Source: Acetobacterium bakii
Lineage (GTDB): Bacteria > Bacillota > Clostridia > Eubacteriales > Eubacteriaceae
Assembly: GCF_001263355.1 (NCBI RefSeq)
Contig: NZ_LGYO01000016.1
Span: 1-64,000, forward strand
Direction of reading: 5' to 3'
Length of the DNA: 64,000 bases
Part shown: positions 42,258 to 51,890 of the stretch, piece by piece
How the letters are laid out: every line of letters begins with the position of its first letter
How positions within the stretch are numbered: position 1 is the first letter of the stretch
The notes under the pieces: generated by a model
Told to the model about the DNA's origin: nothing
Seen by the model: the letters and a program-made list of their open reading frames with translations, nothing else
Databases searched by the model: none
Position numbers and translations under genes: made by a program

Positions 42258-44105
42258 ATGGACAAAAACAAATCCGGATTATTATCCATTACCAGGGAAA
42301 CCTTGTCGCTTCTTAAATTTAATTTTCGAATTCTAATCTTTTTCGAAGCCATCTATACCATGGTAGGCTCAATGGTTGTCTATCCGGGAGGTTTTTTTCT
42401 ATTTAATAGCGTCATGTCTTTTTTGGGTTATCCTTATTTGAGCGGCGCTAATTTCACCCAGGCCTTAACCAATCCGCTGTGTCTGCTGACCTTTTTGTTT
42501 CTGGCGATAATTTTTGGCTTTTTTGCGCTGCTGGAATTGACGACCCTGATTCTGCTCTTTAATGAGAGCCATTTCCGCCGAAAAATACAATTGCTGCCAT
42601 TATTAAAAGAAGGATTCAAACGAGCGATCACGATTGTTCGGCCTAAAAATTTACTTTTTCTTGTTTTTATCCTGGTTATTATACCGTTGACCGAGTTTTC
42701 CCTGTCTTCCAATTTCATATCTTCCATTTCAATACCTGGCTTCATTATGTCATATATTTCAGAAAACACGTTCTATTCCCTTGGGTTCACGGTCTTGTCT
42801 TTGATTTTGTTTTTACTTGCCGTTTACTGGATTTTTTCATTCCATTTTTTTACGCTTAATGGCCTCAGCTTTTTCGCGGCGGTTAAAAAAAGTTTCGTGC
42901 TGATGAAGGGTCACTTCTGGCGTTTCATCCTATACATTCTCTTCTGGAACATGCTGATATTAGTGTCGCTGCTGCTGGTTGTGATCATTCTAGAATTGAT
43001 TACTTTCTTTTCACTGGAACAGCTCGACAACCATCCCCTGGGATTATCCATTTTTGTCGGAACTTTTGGTTTTTTTGTCTCGGGACTGTTTACCTTTTTT
43101 CAACTTATTGTGTCGTCCATGAATTTATCGATTGTATCCAATTTTTATTACGCCTATTCCCAATCTTCCCATGCATTTGTTTCAGCTGATCCTCTTATCA
43201 AAAACAATCGTCCTGCCCGACTAACGAAAAAGACCATCCTGACCATCAGCATTACCGCTGTTCTACTTATTGTAATACTAAACAGTGCCATTATTTTTAA
43301 TTCCTTTAACGATATTTTCAATGATCGTTTTTTAACCGGTCCGTTAATTTCGGCCCACCGGGGCGCTTCCAACCTGGCCCCGGAAAACACCCTGGCGGCC
43401 TTGCAGAAAGCCATTGATGAGGGTGCGGATTATGCCGAAATTGATGTCGCCCAAACCAAGGATGGCATCATTGTCGTTTCTCATGACAATAATATCAAAC
43501 GGATTTCCGGGCAGGATTTAAACATTTGGTCGTCCAACTATGCCGATATCAACGGTCTGGACATCGGCAGCTGGTTTGACCCCCAATTCCAAAACGAACG
43601 CATCCCCACCCTGGAAGAAGCCATTCTTCTTTGCCAGGATAGGATTCGCTTGAATATTGAACTTAAACCCACGGGACATGAATCCAGTCTGGTGGAGTCG
43701 ACGGTTGCCATTATTAATGATCATCAGTTTCAGGATCAGTGCATTCTCGCTTCGTTGGATTACCCGACGCTGGAAAAGGTCGGAGCCGTGGATTCCCAGA
43801 TAAAACGCGCCTATATTACGGCTGTGGCGATTGGAAATATTCAAACTTTGCCGGTTGATGCCTTAAGTGTGGAAGCCACCTTCGTCACGCCTGATTTGGT
43901 TTCGAATGCTCATCGCGCCGATAAGGAAGTCTATGCCTGGACGGTGGATTCGGAAGAATTGACGACGAAAATGGCGAAAATGGGAGTTGATAACCTTATT
44001 ACCGATGATGTTGCTCAAACCCAGGCAATCATTGATGAAATGACTAAACCCCGAGAAATGATTGAGCGTATCAATAATTTTATCTTTGAAGATCTCGTTT
44101 TTTAG
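42258..44105 (+). CDS. Glycerophosphodiester phosphodiesterase with N-terminal membrane domain
   Basis: A protein of about 615 residues. Residues 1 to about 350 contain seven or so membrane helices of the GDPD-associated type. The C-terminal about 250 residues are a GDPD barrel: SAHRGASNLAPENTLAAL (catalytic His and Arg), EIDVAQTKDGIIVVSHD (Glu, Asp and second His) and RLNIELKP. It hydrolyses glycerophosphodiesters to glycerol 3-phosphate outside or at the membrane. The ATG at 42258 is used because GAAAGGAT lies before it; a TTG at 42240 overlaps that site. Confidence 0.93.
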   Translation: MDKNKSGLLSITRETLSLLKFNFRILIFFEAIYTMVGSMVVYPGGFFLFNSVMSFLGYPYLSGANFTQALTNPLCLLTFLFLAIIFGFFALLELTTLILLFNESHFRRKIQLLPLLKEGFKRAITIVRPKNLLFLVFILVIIPLTEFSLSSNFISSISIPGFIMSYISENTFYSLGFTVLSLILFLLAVYWIFSFHFFTLNGLSFFAAVKKSFVLMKGHFWRFILYILFWNMLILVSLLLVVIILELITFFSLEQLDNHPLGLSIFVGTFGFFVSGLFTFFQLIVSSMNLSIVSNFYYAYSQSSHAFVSADPLIKNNRPARLTKKTILTISITAVLLIVILNSAIIFNSFNDIFNDRFLTGPLISAHRGASNLAPENTLAALQKAIDEGADYAEIDVAQTKDGIIVVSHDNNIKRISGQDLNIWSSNYADINGLDIGSWFDPQFQNERIPTLEEAILLCQDRIRLNIELKPTGHESSLVESTVAIINDHQFQDQCILASLDYPTLEKVGAVDSQIKRAYITAVAIGNIQTLPVDALSVEATFVTPDLVSNAHRADKEVYAWTVDSEELTTKMAKMGVDNLITDDVAQTQAIIDEMTKPREMIERINNFIFEDLVF

Positions 44106-44134
44106 TTTCGCTTTTAAAATTTAAAATCACCGTC

Positions 44135-46189
44135 CTACAAATACTCCAGCTCACTGAACGCCTTGATAAATTCTTTGACGCCGTAATTTTCGAACTCTGC
44201 TTCGATCATCGTCTCATCCTCTTTCAGCACCGTGCCGATGCCGTACTTGTGATGGCGGACTTGTTTTTCCGGGACCGCAACGACGGTTTCGGCTGGCTCC
44301 GGCGCTTCGCTGCCCTCGCTTTGGGCCGCCTGAATCTGTTTCTTCAGGTCCTGCAAATTGACTTCCCCGCCGGCTTTGACTGATTCATTTTCGACCAGCT
44401 GGGGCGGGATCATGTTGATGTAGCGGCTTTCCCCGGCGATGACCCGGTAATCGTCGGGGTTGGTGTAATAGGACAGCTCCAGCACATCCTTGGCCCGGGT
44501 CATGCCCACAAAAAACAATCGCCGTTCTTCGGCTTCTTCGGCGGGGCTTTTCATATGCAGGGGGATCAGACCGTAATTGATGCCGGTGATGAAGACATAG
44601 GCAAACTCCAGTCCCTTGGAGGCATGGAGGGTCATCAGTTTAACCGAATCGGCCTGGCTGCTGATGTCCTTTTTCAGAATATTGATGCCGTACAGAGCCG
44701 AGGAATTGATAAAATCGGTAAGCCCTTCCAGAAAGGGCAGCTGCTTTTCCGCTACATATTCAATGATTAGCTGCAGCAGACCGTCAATGGCGGCCTTATC
44801 CTCCTGATAGGTGGATGCCGTCGGGCGAATCTGGCGGTCCAGTTCAAAATAGGTGTAAATCGTTGCGGGTGTGGTCATCTCCCCACCGTGGCTGACAAAC
44901 CCGCGCATTTTTCCCAGCAGCCCGGACTGATTGGCCCCCGGGTCTTTTATTGTTTTTAGGGCCGCTTTTGCGGTTCTTTTTTCGCCGTAATCCTTATTAC
45001 TCAGGACCTCGACACCAGAGGACCAGTCATTGGGATTGAGGGAAAAGCGCAGCAGCTTTATCAGCCAGTTGAGCACCGGGATATCCCGGATGGTTTTCTT
45101 CAGCGATACTTCAAAGGGAATCCCGTTTTTCAGAAACACATCTTCAAAAACCCGGGACTGGTTCTGGGTCCGGTAGAAGACGGCGATTTCACCATAGGGT
45201 GTCCCCTGCTGATGAATGGCGGCGATCCGGTCGGCCAGATAGCAGGCTTCGTTAAAGGGATTGTACTGGTTTTTGATAATGATTTTGCTGCCGGTTTCCC
45301 GGCTGCCGGTCAGATCGCTGCCGTCTCTTAGAAAACACTTGGCCGCTGCCAGAATCGATCCGCTGGACCGGTAATTAATGGGCAGGGACCGTTCCCGGGC
45401 ATCGTATTGCTCCCGCAGGGCCGCAAACACGTTCAGGGTGCTGCCCCGCCAGCTGTAAATAATCTGGTTGGGATCCCCCACCGCAAACAGCCGGGTTTCG
45501 CTGCCTTTGAGCCGATTAATGAACTCCAGCTGGAGCTGATCGCTGTCCTGAACCTCATCGATGATGATCCACCGGGGCTTTTGCTGATCATTGGTCAATA
45601 GGGCCGTGGCATTCTGGATTAAATCCGCAAACGCCATCTTGTTCTGGCTGATTTTTTCTGCCCGCAGCAGCTCAACCAGCGTAAAAATATCATCCTGGTA
45701 GGGCGACACCTTCTGGGCTTCATCGGTGATGGCGGTGGCCTGTTCCAGCCTTTTCTTGAGCCGGTTTTTATATTTAACGGTCAGCTTCTTTTCCCGGATG
45801 ATCCCCAGGGCAATATCCAGTTCTTCATCCGGAGCGATGACCAGAAAATCCCTGGTGTATCCCAAGTCTTGAACCGGTAACACGTCTTTGAGAAAATGCA
45901 GCGCGACGCTGTGAAAGGTGCCAAACCCGGCCAGATCGTCGGTGCAGATGCTATCGTCCGCCCGGAGCAGCCGCGCTTTGATTTCATTGGCAGCCTTATT
46001 GGTAAAGGTCAGCACAATCATATCCCGGTAGCGGATCTTTTTCGCTTGATGTAGATAGACAATCTTGGCAATCAGCACTGTGGTTTTTCCGCTGCCGACC
46101 TGGGCCTTGACAATGCAGACACCACTGTCATCCAGAACCGCGTCTTTCTGATAGTTGTTCAGCTTTTCCAGCTCTTTTTGATGCTCCAT
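44135..46189 (-). CDS. UvrD/Rep-type DNA helicase (PcrA-like)
   Basis: A 684-residue superfamily 1 helicase. Motifs in order are LNNYQKDAVLD (Q motif), VGSGKTTVLIAK (I), LTFTNKAANEIKARL (Ia), WIIIDEVQDSDQ (II), GDPNQIIYSWRG (III), NYRSSGSILAAA (IV), LMTLHASKGLEFAYVFI (V) and EERRLFFVGMTRAKD (VI). The C-terminus VRHHKYGIGTVLKED is the Tudor-like PcrA tail. It lies nine bases downstream of an MrfA-like helicase gene and is cotranscribed, suggesting joint work in DNA repair. GGAGG precedes the ATG. Confidence 0.95.
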   Translation of the reverse strand: MEHQKELEKLNNYQKDAVLDDSGVCIVKAQVGSGKTTVLIAKIVYLHQAKKIRYRDMIVLTFTNKAANEIKARLLRADDSICTDDLAGFGTFHSVALHFLKDVLPVQDLGYTRDFLVIAPDEELDIALGIIREKKLTVKYKNRLKKRLEQATAITDEAQKVSPYQDDIFTLVELLRAEKISQNKMAFADLIQNATALLTNDQQKPRWIIIDEVQDSDQLQLEFINRLKGSETRLFAVGDPNQIIYSWRGSTLNVFAALREQYDARERSLPINYRSSGSILAAAKCFLRDGSDLTGSRETGSKIIIKNQYNPFNEACYLADRIAAIHQQGTPYGEIAVFYRTQNQSRVFEDVFLKNGIPFEVSLKKTIRDIPVLNWLIKLLRFSLNPNDWSSGVEVLSNKDYGEKRTAKAALKTIKDPGANQSGLLGKMRGFVSHGGEMTTPATIYTYFELDRQIRPTASTYQEDKAAIDGLLQLIIEYVAEKQLPFLEGLTDFINSSALYGINILKKDISSQADSVKLMTLHASKGLEFAYVFITGINYGLIPLHMKSPAEEAEERRLFFVGMTRAKDVLELSYYTNPDDYRVIAGESRYINMIPPQLVENESVKAGGEVNLQDLKKQIQAAQSEGSEAPEPAETVVAVPEKQVRHHKYGIGTVLKEDETMIEAEFENYGVKEFIKAFSELEYL

Positions 46190-46198
46190 GGGCGCCTC

Positions 46199-48862
46199 CT
46201 ATTCCACCAGATTTTTGTATCTTTTTTGCAATTTATTTTTCACATCATCCCGGTCATCAGCGGCGGGCTCGATGCTGACTTTAAGTTCGATCTCGGCCGG
46301 GGCCTCGGTGTAAAAGCTGATCATATTAATGAGGCTGCGTTTGTTGGTTTTTTCCATGACCCATTCCCCATAAAAATCGTGCTGGAGCATCAGCGTCAGC
46401 ACCTGGCCGCTGACGGTCACCTCCGGCACGGCGCTTAAAAAGGCAGCCAGGGGGTCCCCTCTTTCCAGGATATAGGCACAGAATTCCGGCCATTTTTCCG
46501 GGAGTTCGTAAAAGCCAAAGGGCTTTTCAATGAATAGCGTCGGCGCATAGGCCACCAGTTTGATGCCCTTGGGCGCTTCCAGTTCTTCGAGAAAATTTCG
46601 CAGGCCCCAGAGAATCATGGCCTTGTCCAGATGATAGTCGCCGATACAGGCGGCGCAGCCATCCTTGCACTGGCAGCCGCTGACCATCTTAATGGCATTT
46701 TCGACGATCGGGGCAATCAGATCAAAGACCTTTTCGCCATAGCCGAGACCGCCGATGTACTTGTCGTAAATGAACAGATAAACCGCCCCGCTGAAATTTT
46801 CGCCGATTTCAATGGCGTTGTTGGACATGGCCACGCCGATGTCTTCCCGCTCGGTCATGGTCGCCATCATGGCCACACTTTTCAGGGCATGGCACAGCCC
46901 TTCGAAATGATTATTGCGGATCAGCTGACCATTCTGACTGTGCTGAAGCAGCCTGCGATAGACGTTCACCACGTTATCGGGAATCTTTAACCAGGTGCTT
47001 TCAGTGTCGTAATCCTTGGCCAGGGGTTTATCCAGCTGTTCAAAACCGAGGTTCTGATGGTTGTGAAACTGCAGTTTTTTATACATCAGCACCATTTCAT
47101 CAACGTTGACATCCCCGAACGCCACGCCGAGGCGCTGGTATTCCTTTTCCTTGCCGGCTTTGATGATCCGGATATTGGTATGGCTACCGGGCATGGTGTA
47201 GTAATTGCCGTTAAAGGGAATGGCAAAGGCGGTGTGGCTTTCCAGATCCAGTTTGATGACCTGGTACTGGGCGCCTTCATGCATGTAAATGGCGCCGCTG
47301 TGAAGTTCCCGAAAGGCCTGCATCTCATCCATTTCGGTGATTTCGGTATTGTTTTCCTGGTTAATCAGTTTATATCGGGCTTTGTCAATGTTGCGCAGAC
47401 TGAAGTCCCCGGCGGGAAAGGTATTGCCGGTCCAGGCAAACTTGCCGTTCATATTGGTTAACTCATTCGCCCGGATCAGCACCGGAATTGTTTCGCCCAA
47501 ATCCGGGAACAGCGAAATATCATCCAGGGTCAGGGGAATCTCCGCTGCCGCCGCCCGGATATGGGCCAGCTGGATCAGCAGATTATTCTTGTCGATAACG
47601 GCATTTTCACTGCTGCTTTCAAACAGCCAATCGGGATTGATGGCGATGTACTGATCGAAGGGCAGATTATCGAGAATCAGATAATTGGTCGATTCCTTGC
47701 CGCTTCGGCCAGCTCGGCCGGTCTGCTGCCAGAAGGATGCCCGGGTGCCCGGATAGCCCACCAGCACAGTGGTATCAATTTTGCCGATGTCGATGCCCAG
47801 TTCCAGGGCATTGGTGGATACCAGTCCCTGCAACACCCCGGTGATCATTTTGTTTTCAATGGCCTTGCGCTCCAGCGGCGTATAGCCGCCCCGGTATCCG
47901 GATATTTTAGCGGTCAGGGAGGCGCCGAAGAAATGTTCGGTTTCCAGTTTATCCCGGGATTCTTTCAGTACCACTTCAACGTTCTTTCGGGATTTGGCAA
48001 AGGCGATAAAACTGTGATCATTTTCCACCAGCTCCGGGATCAGATCCGAGGCAATCTCGGTGACCTGGACCTGGCCGATGTATTGTTTGTCCGAGCCGAT
48101 AATCTTCGGCGGCTGGACCAGCACGTATTTTCGCTGGGCCGCCGGCGAACCATCCCGGTCGATCTGAATAAATTGCTGCCCACAGATTTCTTCGGCCAGC
48201 TCCACCGGATTGGCGATGGTGGCCGAACTGCACAGATACTGGGGGGCCGCGTTATAGTAGCGGCAGACCCGCCGCAGCCGCCGAAAAACATTGGCCAGGT
48301 GGGACCCGAAGGCGCCGCGGTAGGTGTGGAGCTCGTCAATGACCACAAACTTCAGATTGGAAAAGATGAAATCAAAGCCGAATTTGCTGTGATTGGGCAA
48401 AAAGGCGCTGTTTAACATTTCCGGATTGGTTAAAATGATGTTGGCACTTTTGCGGATCCGGCTGCGTTCATTCACCGGGGTATCCCCGTCATAGACCCCG
48501 GCCGATACCCGGCTTTCCCCAAAATATTCAAGGTAAGGCAGAATCGCCCGGTACTGATCGCTGGCCAGGGCTTTGGTGGGATAGATGAAAATGGCTCGGG
48601 TCAGCGGATTGGCCAGAATTTCCTGGAGCACCGGCAGTAAAAAGCTCAGGGTTTTGCCGCTGGCCGTGGAGGTGGTGATGACGATATTCTGCCCTTCCAT
48701 CCCCCGTTCAAACATCTCCGCCTGATGGCTGTACAGTTTTTTGATCCCTTTTTGCGCTAGAAAGGCGGCTAATTCCGGGGCCAGTGCGGCCGGATAAGCG
48801 ACATACTGGGCCTCTCGCTCTTTGATGGTTTTGGTGTAGATGATTAAATCTTCTATCTTCAT
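46199..48862 (-). CDS. DEAD/DEAH-box repair helicase of the MrfA/YprA type
   Basis: An 887-residue superfamily 2 helicase: TSTASGKTLSFLLPVL (I), FVVIDELHTYRGAFGSH (II, DELH), LCSSATIANP (III), LVSTNALELGIDIGKID (V) and QQTGRAGRSGK (VI). A DUF1998 region follows with the four-Cys set SGCQCKDGCAACIGDYH, as in MrfA, which acts on mitomycin-type DNA damage. Beyond this, about 120 C-terminal residues (for example LMLQHDFYGEWVMEKTN) look unusual for the family. AGGAG precedes the ATG. No YprB-type exonuclease gene is adjacent. Confidence 0.93.
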   Translation of the reverse strand: MKIEDLIIYTKTIKEREAQYVAYPAALAPELAAFLAQKGIKKLYSHQAEMFERGMEGQNIVITTSTASGKTLSFLLPVLQEILANPLTRAIFIYPTKALASDQYRAILPYLEYFGESRVSAGVYDGDTPVNERSRIRKSANIILTNPEMLNSAFLPNHSKFGFDFIFSNLKFVVIDELHTYRGAFGSHLANVFRRLRRVCRYYNAAPQYLCSSATIANPVELAEEICGQQFIQIDRDGSPAAQRKYVLVQPPKIIGSDKQYIGQVQVTEIASDLIPELVENDHSFIAFAKSRKNVEVVLKESRDKLETEHFFGASLTAKISGYRGGYTPLERKAIENKMITGVLQGLVSTNALELGIDIGKIDTTVLVGYPGTRASFWQQTGRAGRSGKESTNYLILDNLPFDQYIAINPDWLFESSSENAVIDKNNLLIQLAHIRAAAAEIPLTLDDISLFPDLGETIPVLIRANELTNMNGKFAWTGNTFPAGDFSLRNIDKARYKLINQENNTEITEMDEMQAFRELHSGAIYMHEGAQYQVIKLDLESHTAFAIPFNGNYYTMPGSHTNIRIIKAGKEKEYQRLGVAFGDVNVDEMVLMYKKLQFHNHQNLGFEQLDKPLAKDYDTESTWLKIPDNVVNVYRRLLQHSQNGQLIRNNHFEGLCHALKSVAMMATMTEREDIGVAMSNNAIEIGENFSGAVYLFIYDKYIGGLGYGEKVFDLIAPIVENAIKMVSGCQCKDGCAACIGDYHLDKAMILWGLRNFLEELEAPKGIKLVAYAPTLFIEKPFGFYELPEKWPEFCAYILERGDPLAAFLSAVPEVTVSGQVLTLMLQHDFYGEWVMEKTNKRSLINMISFYTEAPAEIELKVSIEPAADDRDDVKNKLQKRYKNLVE

Positions 48863-48998
48863 TTTTGACTGCTCCTGTTATAAATCTTTTCTATCTGTTA
48901 TTGCATTTAATCCGATCAAATTGCTATTCAGGCTCTTTTAAAAAGACGAATCAAGATTCGGGGACTCAAAACCATCACTTTCTTTTGTAGCCCTCTAC

Positions 48999-49283
48999 TC
49001 ATCTGATCTCTATATGAATTTCTTTTCCCAGACTTTTTGCAACCTTGACCAGAAAGTCCAGGGATGGGTTATAAGATCCGCTTTCAAATCTTGAAATATT
49101 TGATTTTTGGGTTCCCACTCGTAGGGCTAATTCTTCCTGTGTAATATGTTGAGTATTTCGCGCCTCAATAATTTGTGATATTATTTCATAACGCGGTTTC
49201 AATTTTTCATATTCAACCTTAAATTCATCATCTTTCATTAATTGCTCTTTGATTACCTCAAACTTTATTCCTGCCTTACTCAT
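48999..49283 (-). CDS. XRE-type antitoxin
   Basis: A protein of about 94 residues (MSKAGIKFEVIKEQ onward). The C-terminal half is a helix-turn-helix: HITQEELALRVGTQKSNISRF and GSYNPSLDFLVKVAKSLG. Its ATG overlaps the stop codon of the toxin gene (ATGAGTAA), so translation is coupled. The start at 49283 is preferred over an in-frame ATG six codons upstream. It likely neutralises the neighbouring toxin and represses the pair through the palindrome at 49677. Confidence 0.93.
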   Translation of the reverse strand: MSKAGIKFEVIKEQLMKDDEFKVEYEKLKPRYEIISQIIEARNTQHITQEELALRVGTQKSNISRFESGSYNPSLDFLVKVAKSLGKEIHIEIR

Positions 49284-49641
49284 CTTTACACCTTCTTTCA
49301 TAATCAGTTTTATATTTCCGTGCTCTCTCTAATTCTCGTTCTGGTATCTTATTGGCTTTTTTTATAAATCCATTTAACAATACAAAAGTGTTTTCCTGAA
49401 AGCTAAAATAGAAGATTCTCGATATATCTGTTGAAAATTTAATTCTTAACTCATATATTCCTTTGTTGTTATTTCCTTTGATTGGTTTAACATATGGTTC
49501 TCTGAGCGCTGTCCCATGTTTTTTTAACAACTCAATTTCACTATATGCTTTTGCTCTCAATTTTGGCTGAAGTGACAATAAAAAATTCAATACCGGGACA
49601 TCTCCGTTTTCTTTTTCATAAAATTCTACTTCATAATCCAC
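49276..49641 (-). CDS. RelE/HigB-type toxin (phage-derived Gp49-like)
   Basis: A 121-residue protein with a GTG start preceded by AGGAG. VPVLNFLLSLQPKLRAKAY, then EIELLKKHG and GIYELRIKFSTDISRIFYF are typical of the Gp49/HigB toxin fold, an mRNA interferase acting at the ribosome. The toxin precedes the antitoxin, as in HigBA pairs. Confidence 0.93.
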   Translation of the reverse strand: MDYEVEFYEKENGDVPVLNFLLSLQPKLRAKAYSEIELLKKHGTALREPYVKPIKGNNNKGIYELRIKFSTDISRIFYFSFQENTFVLLNGFIKKANKIPERELERARKYKTDYERRCKDE

Positions 49642-49676
49642 TTAATTTTCTCCTAATATTATGTAATCTATTCTTG

Positions 49677-49706
49677 AATAATGTTATCATATTTGATAAC
49701 ATTATT
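49677..49706 (-). promoter_or_regulatory. Perfect palindromic operator of the toxin-antitoxin pair
   Basis: AATAATGTTATCA and its exact complement (13 bases each) are separated by four bases. It lies 36 bases upstream of the toxin start, the usual place for autoregulation by the antitoxin. Confidence 0.85.
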
Positions 49707-49995
49707 CAATGTAATTATTGATAAAATGGGAGGTGACATTAGTATTTTGAAAGAATTTATAAAGCTTGCAGCCTGCAGTATACTTCAAAAGCAATTTATC
49801 GTACGGCCTTAGTATTGCAATTACCTGCATTATGACGTTTATATCATTCATTATAGATTTATTGCCGGGTTTTGCAAAGTAGGCACTTTTTTGTAACCAT
49901 TGATACTTAAGCAGACCCGGTTACCGTTTGGCCGTTTCTAGTCCCCTATTTCCAGAAAAATTTTAATCAACAGATCATCAACATGCAAAAAAAAC
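49707..49995. other. Spacer without a recognisable gene
   Basis: About 290 bases. A short plus-strand frame starting MGGDISILKEFIKLAACS with a GGGAGG-like sequence nearby ends after 28 codons. I see no homology to support it. Confidence 0.3.
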
Positions 49996-50031
49996 AACCG
50001 CATAACAATTTCAATGCATTGTTATACGGTT
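49996..50031 (-). terminator. Terminator of the MocR-type gene
   Basis: AACCG and ATAACAA pair with TTGTTAT and CGGTT (one mismatch) around a ten-base loop; the minus strand continues TGTTTTTTTTTGC. It lies about 80 bases downstream of the MocR-type gene. Confidence 0.75.
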
Positions 50032-50112
50032 ATAAATTTATTACGGAAAAAGTTTATCATTTTATAATCAAAGCAACAGTGTTTGTCATCGCCTAATGGC
50101 ATGGTTGGCCCT

Positions 50113-51507
50113 CTATTTCCTATCCGCCTTTTTCAACAGATCCCCAATAATTTCCAGACCCGCAAGCAGTTCATCATTGCTATTGGCTGCCCCCACTGCC
50201 AGACGCACCGCCGCAACCGGTTTAACATTCCCGACAGCAAAACGTTCTGCGGCATAGACTTGAACCCCGGCGGCCTGGGCCAGGGATTCAAAGGTGTTGC
50301 CGGTTATCCCCTTGGGCAACAACAGCCAGCGGAAAATACAGTCTGCTGATCCCAGCACCCGGTAACCGGATAAAGCCTCATCGATGAGCTGATTCCGCAC
50401 TCGGGTCAGTTGCCGCCGGTTTTCGATTAACCGGTCGGCGTTTTTAGACACAATCATCCGGGATGCAATTTCCGACAAAAATGGTGAAACCGATAAGTTG
50501 ATGTTATACATAGCCGTGACAAGGTCTTTTTTGTATTGTTCTGGGGAAACCATATAGGCCAGCCGCAAACCCGGAGCAAACACCTTGGACAGGCTGGCGA
50601 TGTAAATGGTCTGGTCCGGAGCATAGGAGGCCACCGCATTTTTCGGGGTCTGATTTAACAGGCTGTAAATCACATCTTCCAGAACAATCAGTTTCTTTTC
50701 CCTGGCGATTTCGCCAATGGCCTGTCGCCCGGAATCCGACATGCTGTGAGTAGTGGGGTTCTGAAAATCCGGCATGATATAAAGGCCCTTGATGTTTTCG
50801 TTTTTACAGGCATATAAAATCCCATCGGCACTCATTTCACCATTTTTCTGACGAATGGGGATCAGCTGAATTCCCAGCATTTTGGCAACTGTCTTAATGC
50901 CCGTATAGGTCAGGGGGTCCGTTCCGATGCGGTCCCCGGGATGAAACAGACCCGAGAGAATAACGGCAATGGCGTTTTGTCCGCCATTTGTAGGGAGCAG
51001 TTTATCGGGGGTGGTTTGATACCCTGCCTGGGCAATGAGTTTGACCGCCGCATCCTTGTGCCAGGACGTCCCTTCGGTTGGGCCATACTGAAACAGTATG
51101 CCAAAATCCGGTTCGGTGATCATTTTTTCGATAAGCCCGGTGATTTCTTTATAGGCCACCGCTTCGGGAAAAACCGACCCCATTTCAATGACAGTCCTGG
51201 TTTTTGGTGAGGGCAAAAGACAGAGATTGGCCGTGGCATCATAGGCGACAAAGGTTCCGCTGCCCACGGTGCTGCTGAGCAGCCCTTTCTGGGTGCACTC
51301 CTTAAACGCTCGGGAAACCGTACTCACGTTGATATCCAGATAGTCCGCCAGCTCTCGCTGGGGCGGCAACCTGGTTCCCGGCAGCAGTACCCCGGTTTTT
51401 ATATCCTCCTCCAGCTGTCTCACCAGCGATACGCAAAGACGTTCATTACCCGCTGCTTTCTTAGGTTTCCAGCTCATGGGATAGTTTTCAAAAGAATTGA
51501 TCGACAA
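50113..51507 (-). CDS. MocR/PdxR-type regulator (GntR helix-turn-helix fused to aminotransferase domain)
   Basis: A 464-residue protein, with a TTG start preceded by GAGGTG. Residues about 20-95 form the GntR winged helix (GTRLPPQRELADYLDINVST, GLLSSTVGSGTFVAYD). The rest is an aminotransferase class I fold, with the PLP-binding Lys in IASLSKVFAPGLRLAYM and the NP motif in MPDFQNPTTHSM. These proteins use PLP, or an amino compound bound to it, as effector. It lies next to azlCD in the same direction and may regulate that amino-acid exporter. Confidence 0.92.
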   Translation of the reverse strand: MSINSFENYPMSWKPKKAAGNERLCVSLVRQLEEDIKTGVLLPGTRLPPQRELADYLDINVSTVSRAFKECTQKGLLSSTVGSGTFVAYDATANLCLLPSPKTRTVIEMGSVFPEAVAYKEITGLIEKMITEPDFGILFQYGPTEGTSWHKDAAVKLIAQAGYQTTPDKLLPTNGGQNAIAVILSGLFHPGDRIGTDPLTYTGIKTVAKMLGIQLIPIRQKNGEMSADGILYACKNENIKGLYIMPDFQNPTTHSMSDSGRQAIGEIAREKKLIVLEDVIYSLLNQTPKNAVASYAPDQTIYIASLSKVFAPGLRLAYMVSPEQYKKDLVTAMYNINLSVSPFLSEIASRMIVSKNADRLIENRRQLTRVRNQLIDEALSGYRVLGSADCIFRWLLLPKGITGNTFESLAQAAGVQVYAAERFAVGNVKPVAAVRLAVGAANSNDELLAGLEIIGDLLKKADRK

Positions 51508-51587
51508 GCCGACACCTCCTCGTTAATTAGTCACACAATTATATCATTGTCTGCATCCTGACTCAACCCTGGTTTGGCCTGCACCCA

Positions 51588-51890
51588 TCACAGCAGTAAA
51601 TAGGCCAGCATCACCGCAACCACCGCTCCCAGAATTATCAGCATGATTGGCGCCTTTTTCCAGCTTAATACCATCGCGGTTACAGCCCCGGCAATGCCAA
51701 TCCAGATGTTAGTACCGTCCATCGTCAAAACCCCCGGGAATACCAGGGCAGTCATAGCTGTATAAGGAATCAGGCTTAAAAACCGTTCGGTTTTTACCCC
51801 AAATCGCAACTTTTCCACCAGCAGCACCGGAATGACCCGGGGGATGTAGGTTACCGCTGCCATACCAAGGATCAGTAAAAAAATATTCAT
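51588..51890 (-). CDS. azlD: AzlD-type branched-chain amino acid exporter subunit
   Basis: A 100-residue protein with four hydrophobic segments. ILGMAAVTYIPRVIPVLL at the N-terminus and RFLSLIPYTAMTALVFPGVL are typical of AzlD. Its ATG overlaps the stop of azlC by four bases (ATGA). It forms a two-part exporter with AzlC. Confidence 0.92.
   Translation of the reverse strand: MNIFLLILGMAAVTYIPRVIPVLLVEKLRFGVKTERFLSLIPYTAMTALVFPGVLTMDGTNIWIGIAGAVTAMVLSWKKAPIMLIILGAVVAVMLAYLLL

Noticed and set aside
47561-48415. Long plus-strand frame of 284 codons
   Set aside because: It lies fully antisense to the MrfA-type helicase, has no family resemblance or ribosome site, and results from codon bias of the real gene.
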